The notes: a model not told the origin generated them from the letters alone. A stretch of 64,000 nt of DNA from Cheiracanthium punctorium (GCA_038373885.1 JAWZYV010012341.1:62001-126000); one strand, 5' to 3'. Shown: positions 23,816 to 36,800, numbered from the stretch's first letter. Translations and numbers: made by a program.

Positions 23816-26157
23816 TATTTATTGACTTCGATTGTCTCTGATATAATAGACAGTAAAATTTAAAGCATTTTTGCAACTGGAACTATGTGACTCTGACTGA
23901 CGGTTTTGGAAATACCCACTCGGCCTCGTTAGCATCTGACATTCTGTACGTAACTTTTCTCTTGGACTCATCCTTTCTACAGAATGAGAGCGGTATAATT
24001 CCCCGTGGCTTAATAGGAGGTGTGGCTTCACTAAAGAAAAAATAATTTTGCTAGCAGCTGGGAGAAAAAAATACCGCTAGATTCAAATACTTCTGGTTAA
24101 AATAAATCCCGAAAATTAAATACGTATTTTTTTACCTTTCTTCTTTTAAACGATTTTGGAAAAAAATTCCGTGTTCAGTGAAATTTTCTAATAGACAGAA
24201 TGTATAGTTTTTTTGGATGTCACGATATAAAGAAATTAAAGCCAATATTTGATCATTCTTTCGAAAAATCGCTAAAATTAAAAAAAATGTCAAGCTCGAG
24301 AATCAAAAGAGATCTTACCTTCTTCAGAAATGACAGAACTTTACGATAATACGAAAATAAAAATTGTCCCATCAATAGTTAGAAAGATACTAGTCAATAT
24401 GTACGAAGAACATGAGAAAGAGTATCGAAAAATTAAAAATAGCAGTAGTCAGTATTATGCGTGTTATGTTTAGTTTCAGCTTTGTTTGACGAGAGTCAGT
24501 GAGCTAAAATTCGTATGCACAAATTTTGAACTAGAACGACAAACACTGACCAAGCTAATAAATAGCTTGAAATTAAAATATTATTTATAGGAGAGATACA
24601 TTCGCTATTCAGAAGATATTATCCAGTGGGAAGGTTTGTATTACAGTGGATAGAAGAAAACCATCAAAATTGCTGACATAAATCCCACCACCTTTGGGAG
24701 AATGAGAAGCTGGATCGTCACTTGCGTGGATCTCTCAAATGCGGTGTGCGAAAACTGCTTAACACGAGTGCGCTTGATAAGATAATTTAAAATGTGTAGA
24801 TCGAACGATACTCATTTGAAATTACTTGTTGCTTACCTAATTCAAAACAGAGAATCCAAAATCTCGCACTTTATTTTACCTAATGAGGCATAAAACGACA
24901 AACATTTTGGAACTGTACAATAAAACGATACTGTGTTTTCTTGCTATTGTATTTTTAAAACTCTGCTAAGTAACTTTAAGTATTATTAACGTACTTTCTC
25001 AAGCAATTAAAATTGTTTGTTTATTCAAAATTAAATATTAAATTAGTTAGTTAATATTTTATATTTCTTATAATATTTAGTGGAATCTTCTAGTAAAATC
25101 GAATAAGGGTTCTTGAAAACACTGAATATATACTACTCACAAAGGAAACCTTCAACAGAAGGCATAATATTCACGAAAAGATATAATTCCTTGCACGATA
25201 AATCGATAATTAATCGCTCAATGCATGTCTAACATTACGCATGCAGCATGACAGCTCCAATACAGTATACAATATATCATGATATTCTAAGATATATGCC
25301 ACTGCATTTAAATGATGTTTTCGTTAAATCTTCTACCACATATATATGGGTAATTATTCAAAATTTACTCCTAGCGCACTGCGTGTTTACTTCAAAATAT
25401 ATTAATTCCGATATCTATTTTCGTGCTTTCTGTGGTTTGTTAATGGGAAAATATCACGAAGCAATTTTTACACGCTTTCTCGGTTGTTCAGTCAGAAATC
25501 GTATTTATACAGAACTCAATTTTATGTTGAACATTTCTCTGAGGAGGTATTAAACGATCACAACCTGGGATTCAAAACATTAATTGTCAAAGCTTAAAAG
25601 TATTCTGACTTTTAAGCTAAATTTTTAAAAAATCGTACACTCCATATGCATTTTTTTTTTCGAAATTTGATTAATTTGTTTCTCATTTTCATCTAAAATG
25701 TCTTCACCATAATGCATGAGGCATTTGTTAGTTTTAATATTGTATCAGATGTGAACTACTGTTCAGGGACACCTAGATGGACACTACTACTTTGGACTAC
25801 TTTGATGGACTACTTTGAACGCTTTATTTTGTTTCAGTCCATAACTCCGTCTCATAAAGGTCCCCGTTGTTTATCTTTCGGCACAGATATCATATATTTG
25901 ATATGTAATGTGGAATGCTTTAGAAAATCGCCACGGATCCTTCATTTTCCAAAAGATGATGCACTGTACCCAAAATTTTTTGAGGCACTTCTCACCCTGC
26001 CATCACGATGCAAAATTCTTTGTTTTTTTTCTCGTCCGTCTTTGAGGAAGATCCTACTTCCTCACTTCCTCACAATGTAATTAACCTAACGCTGAAAATA
26101 AAATCGTTTTCAATTGAAATAAGAGTCTTCTCCTTCTGTAAAACCACTAAAAATACA
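23816..26157. other. AT-rich DNA without recognisable genes
   Basis: Frames at 25248-25553 and 25712-26080 are open for 101 and 122 codons, but neither their translation nor their composition suggests a real gene, and I see no splice or promoter context. Confidence 0.5.
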
Positions 26158-26159
26158 TA

Positions 26160-26898
26160 TGGTTCGCCCAAATAAAAGTGGCACATCAGGTGGTTTTAGA
26201 AATGATGTATGGTATTAATATAAATTAGTATACAAAAGAAAGAAGTAGTGAAAGGATAACAGACAGGCTAGGCAAAGTCAACTTGTAGGTTGAATCAAGT
26301 GTCCCAGCAGTCAACGGGATGATGGAAATCGGAGTGAAGAACCTCCGGGGAAAGGGGCAACCTTTCATGCAGTATTGTGTGCACGCTTCCTTTGCTCACA
26401 GGCATTTCCAGTGATATTTCGCAAGTGATGATTCGCCGATTTATTCACAAGAGACGATCCATAGCTACAACTGCTTCCTAGTTGATAGCCATATACGCTT
26501 GACTAACTCGTGACTTACTGTCAGTACTGCTCTTTCCATTACGAAAATCCCTACACCATCGGAATACCGATATCTGCGTGACATACACTCCATAGACAAA
26601 CATACACGCTTTGCACGATATTCTAGTGAGAATGAATCGGCGAATCATCACTTGCGCTATGAGCAAAGGGGGTGTGCACACAATACTGCATGAAATTTTG
26701 CCCATTTCCCCGGAGGTTCTTCACTCAGGTATCCACCATCTCGTTGACCGCTGGGACAATTGTTTCAACCTACAAGGGGAATTTGTCTAGACTATCTGTT
26801 ATCCCTGAATTCCTTCTTTCTTTTGTATACTAATTTATATTAATACAATTAAACTATTTCTAAAACACCTATAGTGCCACTCTCATTCGGGTGACCCT
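26160..26898. mobile_element. Foldback-type element with about 300-bp TIRs and a mariner HTH remnant
   Basis: The left arm (26160-26460) and the reverse complement of the right arm (26600-26898) align throughout. Shared runs include gaagaacctccggggaaa and cagtattgtgtgcac. TA dinucleotides flank both ends (26158-26159 and 26899-26900), as in Tc1/mariner-type elements. The minus strand from 26640 to 26500 encodes VTQISVFRWCRDFRNGKSST, like the helix-turn-helix region of mariner transposases. The element therefore looks like a deletion derivative of a mariner-type transposon in which the termini are very long. Confidence 0.7.
26478..26705 (-). pseudogene. Mariner-type transposase N-terminal fragment
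   Basis: A 75-codon minus-strand frame whose middle reads SVFRWCRDFRNGKSSTDS, close in pattern to the HTH block of mariner transposases (S-x-V-x-R-W...F..G....D). The first half of the frame runs through the right TIR and is not transposase-like. No catalytic triad is present within the element. Confidence 0.5.
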
Positions 26899-27026
26899 TA
26901 TGCAATGGGTGGTACAATTATTTGAGGCAGTCACAAAAAGGGGTACTTCTGCACTTTAATTACGAAAAAGAATTAGTCAAACATATGTTATATGGGATCA
27001 ATTATGCTATTTTTATTTATTGTTTA

Positions 27027-28221
27027 CTAGCTGCGTGCCCGTTCTTCGCACGGTAGGAAACGAAAAATTTCCTCACATGTGTAATTCGAATTAATTCCAG
27101 TGATGTGGAATCTAGAAAAAGCAAAATTATTTCACTCTTGACTTAAAATTTGCGTCATATATGTAATAACCTGAGATCATTGCAATATAATGGCACACAC
27201 ACAAAAAAAAAGAAACTATGTCAGCGTCATTCGGTATCAAAAAAGTGAAAATGGACCGTTTGCAGTGAACTTCTCACTTTCAAAATGTCTTATTTCCTCA
27301 GACATGCTGTCTTTTAGGTTCACGTTTTAGCGTTAAATACCTGAGACACTTCATGAAATGGACATTTTTTTTTAATTTTAAAAATACGTCACCCTCTCTT
27401 GCAACCCTTTACAAAAAGAAAAGAGATAAGAGATAAGACTGCGCTATTTATAAAGTTTTTAAAATTGTTTTTCTAGATTATGCAGTTTAATTTTTCTTCT
27501 CACAAATAAATCCAGTATTTATAAAAGGAAATCGAGCCAAGCAAAGAAATCGTCTGCTCGCGGGACCCGTTTTTATTTATTTTTTTCAACTGGCAATTTT
27601 AATCATTGTTACTGTATCCATGACAACCAAACCGCAAGATATCAAACCGAAACTCATAAGCAGGTACTACTGAAATGAAAATCCTTCTTTACTTAAAAAT
27701 TCGTAAAAATTCTCCTAATTTATATTTTTCCCCCGTTCTTCTTTTAAAAGTGGGCGAATTGTGCGCTCCGTCTTTTGCCCAAATATAAAAAAGTTACGAC
27801 AGATAGAATTCAAGATGCAGCAGTTTTAAAAATATTTTTCGAAAGTCAGCGTCAAATTTAATTTTATTTGTAAAATTCCCAAAAATCTGCAAATTATGTT
27901 ACACAGTCCGAACAAATAGTTTTTAAAAGAAAATTTTCTCCTCTATACGATGATGTAAATATCGTTTTCTTGCGAGCTCAATTACCGGCGTTATTATGTA
28001 TTACGCAAGAAAAATCGCTAAAAATCGGACAAAACATAAAATAAAACATTTTCTAATTCTAATTTCGAAAAAATCGCTTCGAGGTGTGTTGAGACCCGTC
28101 TTGGAGAATTTCCGTACAAAATTTGGTAGGTCTACGATCACCCGTTTCGGAGCTACGCGAGACACAGACAGACAGACAGACAGACAAACGGACAGTTTAC
28201 ACTCTGTTTTATTTATATAGA
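27027..28221 (-). mobile_element. Non-autonomous Helitron-like element, minus strand
   Basis: Read on the minus strand it starts TCTATATAAATAAAAC (from 28221). It ends with ccgtgcgaagaacggg, an imperfect hairpin of the type seen near Helitron 3' ends, then CTAG (27030-27027). The flanking bases are A and T, the usual Helitron insertion site, with no target duplication. A (TGTC)n run follows the start (28190-28160). No Rep/helicase coding is visible, so it would depend on a partner. A retroelement 3' tail with similar (GACA)n sequence is the main alternative. Confidence 0.6.
28159..28192. repeat. (GACA)n microsatellite inside the Helitron-like element
   Basis: Repeated acagacagacagacagacag with a degenerate end, just inside the 5' terminus of the element. 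Confidence 0.9.
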
Positions 28222-28319
28222 TTTCTTCATTGTTTTCAGAAAATATATACACATACACACAAACACATACAAACATATATATCTATATATAATCAAACTG
28301 CTTAACATGAAAAAATAGA

Positions 28320-28690
28320 GGGTTAATGAGTGTCAGTGAGTATCTGGTGACATTTTTTATGGTCTCTATAATGGCTTTGATACGCCTAGAAATACATTTC
28401 ATGGGCTTTGTTTCATTTTCTTAGTCTGCTAGATTGTGAGGCCAAACATTTATTAATTTTCAATTAGTTGACGTTATTTTTGTGAAGATTTCTCTATTTG
28501 TTACCTCCCATAAATGACTGATACGGTTCATATCTGTAGAGTTGTCATGTTAGGGTAAAACTGGTATACTATGGTCTGCGAAAAGTGCTGTAACGGTCCT
28601 AGTATTATGGTGAGGCGTTGAGTCGCGCATAAATGTGAACTCTTTATTGTTAGGGAACCATTTCTGAAGTCGCGGACGACTGGGGACTTG
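28320..28690 (-). pseudogene. Tc1-like transposase C-terminal fragment (minus strand)
   Basis: The minus strand encodes, with stops, SIPVLP, then TDMNRISHLWEVTNREI. This corresponds to the PDLNPIE.LW...K block of Tc1 transposases that holds the last catalytic residue; here the expected NPIE reads NRIS, so the Glu is lost. FMRDSTPHHN upstream corresponds to the QDNAP-H block with its Asp. Confidence 0.6.
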
Positions 28691-28739
28691 AATAAGGTCT
28701 GTATTAATTATTATTGTTATAATAGACCATTTAGAACTA

Positions 28740-29210
28740 TTTCAAATTAATAAAGCTGAACTCTCTTTTCCAGGCTTGTTTCTCGAATGAGCCACCAGTC
28801 CGGATTTTAGCAGACAAAATCATCTTTGCCCAGGTAAAAAGTATTGCAGCCTTGGCATTGTGGAGAAGGAAAAATATCCTGATAAAATAATGGTATGGTC
28901 TGTCATAAGCACTAAAGGGGTTGGGCACCTTTACATTGTAGAAGAAATCATATAACAAGACCAATACAGGCTATTTTACAATCTCGACTTATACCGTAAC
29001 TTCAGGAATTCTTCCTTTAAGATGAGTAGTTAACGTTAATGCACAACTCATCCCCTTGCCACAATGCTAAGATCGTTACAGGATTCTTGTCAGACCTTAA
29101 TATACCAGTTTTACCCTGGTATGGCAAAGCACTGGATATGAACCCTATAGAACATTTGTGGGAGGCAACAAAGAGATAAATCGTCAAGGAAATGATCACA
29201 ATTTAACGTC
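28740..29210 (+). pseudogene. Tc1-like transposase middle and C-terminal fragment (plus strand)
   Basis: With several frame changes the plus strand gives an MVW-type strand followed by KG-GH/GT (28885-28935). It then gives NIPVLPWYGKALDMNPIEHLWE (split over 29098-29163; key residues NPIE retained) and further lysine/arginine-rich sequence with a stop. The pattern is that of Tc1-family transposases. Heavy decay rules out function. Confidence 0.6.
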
Positions 29211-29639
29211 AACTAGTTGAAAATTATTAAATATTTGGTATCCCAATCCATCAATGAAAGAAAGTGTAGAAAAGTATGCTTCGGTGAATTGAAGCCAATA
29301 TAGAGACCAAAGAAAATGTCACCAAATACAGCCTCTCATTCATTAATATTCTATTCTTTCATGCTAAATACTTTCATTAAATAATTTTTAACTTAAAACT
29401 GTGAAGGAATGAAGAATCAATAAAAATAAAATAATTTCTCCCATATAACATGCGTCTTCCTAATTCTTTTTTGTGACTACAGTACATAAATACCAATTTT
29501 ATGGCTGTCCCTAATAATTTGACCGTCCCCGGTAATATCCTGTGCTTTTTTATTGATTTTTCTTTTATCATCTTCAACGGCAGGTAGTTCCCGTGTAGGC
29601 ATTAGCCTCTACAAGGGCCGAAAGTGTTGACCACTTTAT

Positions 29640-29940
29640 AATAGCGGCACCCAATTACTGTGTCCAACGTCGCAGCGTCCTAAATTCGAATTAATTTTAG
29701 ATAAAAGGCTTGAAACTTGGTTGGAACAACTAGAGGTATCATTTCAACATGCAGGATATCGTAGTCAGGCCAGATTTTACGGGAAGCAGCTCCCTTTAGC
29801 ACGCACGATGCAGAAGCAGTCACATCTAAAGAGACTAATACTCCCAAGCTCTGACGAAGTCCGTCACTGCTAGACTTTCGAAGTTCTGGTGAGAACAGAG
29901 CTTCAGTTGAGTGGGAAAGAGCGGTATCTTTAACTATTGA
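29640..29940 (+). other. GC-richer patch, possible gag-like remnant
   Basis: One plus-strand frame reads RLETWLEQLEVSFQHAGY at about 29709-29762. This resembles the W-x-x-Q-x-E-x-x-F-x-x-A-G-I pattern of Ty3/Gypsy gag proteins. Nothing else of such an element is visible, so the call is weak. Confidence 0.25.
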
Positions 29941-29945
29941 TCATA

Positions 29946-29971
29946 GACATTACCACCACACACCACCACCA

Positions 29972-30004
<33 letters not shown>
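29946..30004. repeat. (CACCAC)n/(CA)n microsatellite
   Basis: A short CACCAC-type run continues into about 17 CA units. Confidence 0.95.
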
Positions 30005-30005
<1 letters not shown>

Positions 30006-30016
30006 TAACATAACAA

Positions 30017-30581
30017 AGTTACTTAATAAAAGGAACGGAATTTTATCCATTAAAATTTTCAGGAGATTAAATCGAAATAAATACAAAATTTAAATTTCTG
30101 CATTACCTCTGTACGAAAAAATTCCCAATTAGTAAAATATGCTCCGTACGTCAATTAGAGTGATATGCATAATACTAGCCTTTCATCATAAAAGAGCTTT
30201 GATATATATTTAAACAAAATTTGTGAGGGCTATACAATACAAATAAATGCAAAAGTATTATGTATTCAAGTAATCATTTTTTTTTTTTGTAATTTGAGTA
30301 CAGCCCCTGAAACGTGATCTTCCTATGTAATTGTTTCTTTCTCAGAGCTATTGAAAAAATGGTTTAAGTCAACGTATACTTATTTCCATATCTCTGAGCT
30401 GTTTTATGATGAAAGGCTAATGTTTTGCAAATAGCCTCATTATTGTATGGGGGACATTTTAGTGATTCAGAATTTTTTGCACGGTGTCCGTATAAAAATT
30501 TAAATTTTGCATTTATTTACATTTAATCTCCGGATAATTTGAATCAATGCTACAAAATTCTGTTCCTTTTTTTACGTAACT
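30017..30581. mobile_element. Foldback/MITE element with about 200-bp inverted repeats
   Basis: The left end agttacttaataaaaggaac and the reversed right end agttacgtaaaaaaaggaac match. Further inside, ggagattaaat, aaatttaaattt and tagcctttcatcataaaa occur in the same order on both arms. The centre holds poly-T and AT-rich sequence. There is no coding capacity. The superfamily is unknown and a target duplication is not clear. Confidence 0.65.
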
Positions 30582-33500
30582 GTATCATTTATTGTTTATG
30601 CCTGTGATCAATATTTCAGGAATAAAAGCATATGTAAGTGCTTTTTTGGGGGGGATGCCCTCTCTCCCTATGCATTTTATTTTGTTTATTTGTTTATTTT
30701 TCACCAAAAGTATGACTCTGATTTTTGACGCAAGAGGAAGGAATCTCATATATTTAAAAAGAAAACTATTTTGTCAATCTAAATTTACTAAGTACACCCG
30801 AAAACGACTAGTAGAGGGACCTTTAAAGTTCTTCCTTCGTTTTTTTACTTTACAAAGACTAATGGCATTCTTCGGTAAAGCAGCTTTCTTATTATTTTGT
30901 AGTTTAGCTAATAGCAATTCTGAAAATACCTTTTCCGAAGGTTTCATTTTCTACCATATCACACTTAAAATGCCTAGCATCGTGGGATAATGAAACTATT
31001 ATTAGTTATTTGATATCATCTTTCTTTTTTAATAAACTAAATTCTATTATATTTCATCTAAACAATGAACTTTTTTCAGTACACTTTTAAATCTTTTGTG
31101 GTTGTTTATCGTTATTTAAAAATTCATGAACACTTAACGTATCTTATTTAAAAAATTCTTTCTTAATATTTTTTAATAATCAGCTGCAAAATACATTTGA
31201 ACCTATTTAATTTGAAAGCATTTAATTGCGAATACAATTTTCATCGTGTTCTCGTGCGTTTTAGCTACGTATAGAGCTATTTTTTTTAAAATAAGGCTAA
31301 CAATATTTTAGAAAAATATTAAGCTATTGTATTGGGCTGCATTTCAAATGGGCTTTGGAAAATCTTTTCTTTTAGCATTATATAGCATGTGAACTCAATA
31401 AAATGTATGTACTGTTAATAGGATCATTAAATTTTGCGGGCGTTTATTAAAATCCTCTACACCCCACAGATATCTGAGTTTAAATAGCTGAAAACGGATG
31501 AAGAAATCTGAAATGATAGTTCTCACCCATGATATTATCCAAACAAAATTCTTCATTAAAGTAATGCAATTAATACATTTTTTAATTACTGGTACTTAGG
31601 AAAACTTTACTTTTAGTACCAAAGGTATCGTAATTATTTTCTTACTTGTGCTCTTGGATAAATTTAATAGTTTAATATAATAAACAGTAGAGAGTAAGAA
31701 GATTAATATTACAGCACTTTCCTTAAAACACTTATGAAGCTTTCATAATAAATAATATTTTAGAAAATATTTCCCCACTTTATTATTATTATTATGTTTT
31801 TCATCGCCGACAAAAACGAAATCAAGATTATTTAAAAACAGAATTAACCTGTACACACTAATTTGTTTCGTTTTTTCGCCTCATATAGATTATTTAAATA
31901 AAAGTCTAACATTTTTATGGGACAAAGAAAGAAAACTAACAACATAATCTGTTCGCTGTCTCATGTATTCTCTTACGCTACTTATTTGTAGCTTTGGGTT
32001 CTTAGTTAACTGATGGAAACGTTAAAACAGTATGAATTTTAATAGTTTCCCATGCTCTGCTAGCAAAATAAAAGATCGTAAAATCTCATTTTAGAAGCTT
32101 AATTATGCTATTTGTCTGAATTTAAACCATAAAAAAATTCCGAGCTTTGTTTATTTGTAGTACTTTGCAAAACTTCTTTTCGTGGGGAAAAAAATAGAAT
32201 TAGAGTGAAGGAAAGTTTGGTTATCTAAATTTCTTTCTTCGTCGTTAATTGTAACAAGCGAACCGTTCTTCATTAAACAGTACCTTTTAAGGTAAAAAGG
32301 AGCCCTTTTTTCCAGGACAGTAAAGCTATTAATAATCTTTATTTCAAAGAATGAAAAAGAAATTACTCTGAACACTGAATTATTCTGAGAAAAATGAAGC
32401 CTTCAAAACTCTTTTCATACACATGAATGAAAGGGAAGAAAAGTGATATTTTATCGTATACCGAAGAGATAAAGTATCTATATTTTTAATGCAGCTTTTA
32501 CAGCCATGACAAATTGCGAGGGAAAAAAAAATATTGTTCATCTTTTCAAATTTAAATTAAGGTATACTCTTTTAAAACTGAAACTGAATATTTAACCAGC
32601 ATATGCAAATTAGATGGATTCTATGTTCATATGTAAATAAATCTGTGTCGGATATAGTATCGCCTACATCAGGACGTAAAATAAAATACTTACAATTCGA
32701 AAATTTACTTTATAATGGAATTTTTGTCGGATGGATTATATATTTTTTCCCAATTTATTAAAAACTTCTCTTATTTATGTGAGGAGGAAACACATTTTAG
32801 TTACAATAAAGAATTGCTTATTTTAATATCAGGAGTCAAATAGCATATGCTTTCAGTATTTTAAGTTATTTCTAGAGATTTTACTTTGTGGGATTAAGTA
32901 ATTATTTTGAATTCTTTGAACATTTGAAATTTAATTTCAAATATATTTTTGGCCAAAGAAGAACTGTAACATCAAAATGAAGTCTAAGATTTTTTTTAAT
33001 AATTAAATATCAGTCACATTATTGCACATAATAATTCACTCATATTTTAAAGGCTTTTCAGAAAGTTTTTAAATGTTATTTCTACAGGATTTAATACAAT
33101 ATTTTAAATAATTCAAATGTCTCCAATTTTCATACAATGTAATAAAAGTTTGTTTTTCTTCTTGAAATTTGCTTCGTTGCAAATTTTGGACGTTACTGTT
33201 CAAGCAGTATTGCTTTGTCAACGCAATACTATTTCTTTTAATATAGCTGATTTTTAAATAAACAAAATCTTTTTAACAGGAGACATTTTATTTAATATGT
33301 TGCTACTCACCATTTAGTTGGTGAACTTATCCGTGAGAGTTACTAAAACATAAATCTCAAGTAATTACTAAATATATATAATCTATGGCATCACCATGTA
33401 TAAGCGAACATTTCTAATTTCAAAACATTAAAAAACTCTTCTTTTTATGCGATCAGACTTAATAAATTTTTATCTTAAATTTAGAAATCTTGAATGATTA

Positions 33501-33782
33501 ACACTACACAATCCAGAGTTACCCAGAGAAGATACTCGGCTATACGTTATAATGCGGCAAATCCTTCAACATGTGCAGTGTGCATTAAATACGCAATAGT
33601 TAATCACTGACTATGATTTATACATTTTTAAATAAAATATTTCAGAATCAAGATTTTTAGCAATTTGAAACCCAATAATTTATTTTCTATTTACTATCGC
33701 CATCATCATGATGTATAATACAAAAAATCACAATTTGAACACTGCTTTATGTAAGGATATTTCCTCTACCACTCTACCATGG

Positions 33783-33783
<1 letters not shown>
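30582..33783. other. AT-rich DNA without recognisable genes
   Basis: A 132-codon open frame at 30592-30990 starts within simple AT-rich sequence, resembles no family known to me, and is probably chance. Nothing else noted. Confidence 0.5.

Positions 33784-33820
<37 letters not shown>
33784..33820. repeat. (TA)n microsatellite
   Basis: About 18 TA units. Confidence 0.95.
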
Positions 33821-33823
<3 letters not shown>

Positions 33824-36800
33824 GCAGCTTTCATTTCAAAGAATTGGAAATATTGATGAATTTAGTAGTATTACTCAGAATACAATGCGCTATTAATTTT
33901 GACTGCATCACATGCATTCTTCTTTTGAATAAAAATGAACCTATGCATATGTGTGCGTATGCAAAATTTACTCCTAAAAGACCGCTCTGATTGGTTTGAA
34001 ATTTCATTCAGATGTGCACACAAACATACAAAAAAAAAAAACCATTCGCTAAATTTAAAAGCTGAAAATTCAACCGTTCCCCGATTTTCAGCCCTAAAAT
34101 CTTCGGTACCCGAGAGTAAAAAAGTGAACGGATAAAGTAACGAAGTTAAGTCTCTTAAGTGAGATTGACGCCATTTTGATATCACGAGTTAAAAAATACA
34201 TTAGAAATCCGCTGCGACATAAAATTTTTAGCACGGGAGAAAAGATTCTGCAAATTCTCATTTTTAATCTGCCGGAAGTTTTCTGTACAAAGTATTCTCA
34301 AGAACAGTTATTCTTTCCACTGTTCGAAATATCCTCTGTGAAAAATTAAATGGTGTAAATTTTCACGCTTCATTCTTCTTTCATTTGATGCATTTCTTTC
34401 TGGAATATGGCAACTGAAAAATTATTTTTATCCATTAGCATGAAGACATGGATAAATATTTAACGACATATCATCTACAGGGCTGAAGCTCTCGCTCTGA
34501 TTTTTATCAAAAAGAAGTTGCTGTCCTATTCGTGAGCTGGAAATATTGCACTACATGCGAAGGGAGTGAACTACAAAATAGCTAGAAAAGAATTAAAAAT
34601 CCGAGTAGAGTTTAAAAGCACTATTCAGTTGAAGTTTTATTTTTGTTTCATTTTAAGATTTTTTTTCGTGTCTACAATAGAAATGACGTAATTTTCTTTC
34701 TATTGTTGAATTTAAAAAATTAAGTTGGCACAGATTATTTTGTTGAATCGTAACTATAATGTTACGATAACACGAAATTACTTTTCTTTTTTAAGTGATC
34801 AAAGATGAAATGAGTATAGTATACGTTTCATTAATAGCAATACAAATTATTTCAGTGCGAGATCATTGCTTTTTACTTGCTCAGATCGTAAAAACCCCAG
34901 CACGGAAACAACCCTCAGGTTTCCGATTAATTGAAGCCTTTTTTTAAAATTGTAATACTTATCTGAATTTTCCTCTATGTGTAAAGATCTAAGCTTGATC
35001 AAGAAGCAAGCTACTACAAAGGTCTACAAAGCAAAATTTATTCTTTTAATGTTATGTTAGTTATTCTGATGTAAATTTTCACATTAGGAGTTTAACGATT
35101 TGGCTTATCCTAATGAAAAAACTACTTTTAATAATGAGTGTAAAAAAATGTTCGTTAAGAGTAACGGATACTTCCGCTAAAAAAAAAAAAAACTGAGCAA
35201 ACGGATATTTCTTTTACGATTTTACATTTCCAATACGTCACAAGTATTTCAATTATGTATTTGTGAAAAGCATGCACAATAGTAAATGACGTCGATAAAA
35301 CTGTTGCTGGTTTTGAGACATTCAAAGGTTCTTTTTTCCGCTGGTTCACCTATTAGCGCCCATGTTTAAACTTTCGGCCACTTAGTAGTGCCCCTTGTCT
35401 GGGAAAGCTCCCACGATTGAGTAAAAGAAAAATTACGAAACTAAAGAACTGTTACATAATGTGATTACCGTACAGCTAGGATAAACTAAGATTCTACTGA
35501 AGTAATACATCTGATTGGTAAAGTTATTTGTATTTTTAAATGTTTAATGCCAATTTTATGAATTTTTAACGGGAACACACAGTTATCAAGTATGTGTGTA
35601 TTTCTGTTGATTTAAAATTCTATTAACATGTTTGACAGAAAAGTTAGATGATTTTGCGTACTAAAGCATACATTATTGATTCACTGTTATATTTTTTCAG
35701 ATTTGTAAAAATATTTAATCTGACTTTTTTTATTTCTATGAAAAATATAGAACAGAACTCTATGAAATAAAACAGATGTTTGCACCAGTCTTCAAAAAGA
35801 AGTGTCTATAAATATATTTTGCTTTGCCTTTTTTTGGTATGATTTTTGCCTCTGAATATCGCTCAAATTACCTTTTTGAATGTGTTGAATTATGTTTTAG
35901 ATATGGGATAAAACATAAGTATTTTAAAGCTATTTTGCTATATTTTTAAAGATAGGGTTAAACGTGATTATTTTTAAATGAGAAATTTACATGTTATAAT
36001 AAAACATAAGCACTTTTTTTTCATTTATAAAGGAATTTTTCTTTAAATTCATTAAATAAATTTTTTTTAATAATATTTTTAAAAAATGATCTTTTACTTC
36101 AGCTAGCACTTAATATTTAATCAAATGTACACATTTTAAAATAATAAATGAAAAATTGACAGAAAAAAAATCAACAAACGGAGTTCAATGGGAAAAATTC
36201 AAGTTTGTCTTCAAAAGCCCTCTAGAAAAACTCTAGAGGAGAGAAATATTTGCAATGTTTTTCTACGTTTACGCTATTAACATGATTCGACCGAAATCCT
36301 AAAAGCAAATAATATATATAAACAACTAGAAAATTAAATTCTCACGAGTTTTAGAAAACAAAACCCAGTAAAATAGCAATTTTCTTTTTCTAGAAATCTA
36401 TGCTGCATGACTAAAACTCTTCATGCAAAAATACTGTCACAGTTCACAGAATTTGGAAGGAATGCAAGGAATCAAGTCAAATCAACAGCAAAAGATGTTA
36501 TAGTTGAAGCTTCATTTCGCAATTTTCCAGAGTTAAGTATCGTTATCTCCATGGCTGTTAGCCAAAATTTTTGCAGTAAATACTTTGTCAATATTAATGG
36601 GTTACGGTGATCCAAATGTCTGTCTTTTATATGCATAATACTTCGAAATGACATATGTACTGTTTGACATTATTGTAGTTTATGTCAGCCTATAAATTAG
36701 TGAGGCATTAACTTTATTACTTCGCTGATGATTTTCAACACGCATTTCTTGCCTTCAAAAATATGAGTTTCCTTTTTAGCAGAAAATTCTGCAGTAAAAA

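Larger units (their letters stand above)
28305..29364. mobile_element. Tc1-derived palindromic element with about 390-bp arms
   Basis: TA flanks both ends (28303-28304, 29365-29366). The left end acatgaaaaaatag and the reversed right end gcatgaaagaatag match, and the arms continue to align inward to about 28700 and 28970. Each arm encodes the C-terminal part of a Tc1-like transposase, pointing outward. The plus-strand copy also covers the middle domain. The structure looks like a Tc1-like transposon whose 3' half has been duplicated in inverted orientation. Confidence 0.7.

Noticed and set aside
25712..26080. 122-codon plus-strand frame ending next to the foldback element
   Set aside because: No domain and no similarity; the good length is not significant in 64 kb of six frames.
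28001..28276. 91-codon minus-strand frame with a Cys/Leu/Ser/Val repeat
   Set aside because: Translation of the (GACA)n microsatellite within the Helitron-like element.
30592..30990. 132-codon plus-strand frame
   Set aside because: AT-rich, low-complexity composition, no motif or family resemblance, no splice or promoter context.
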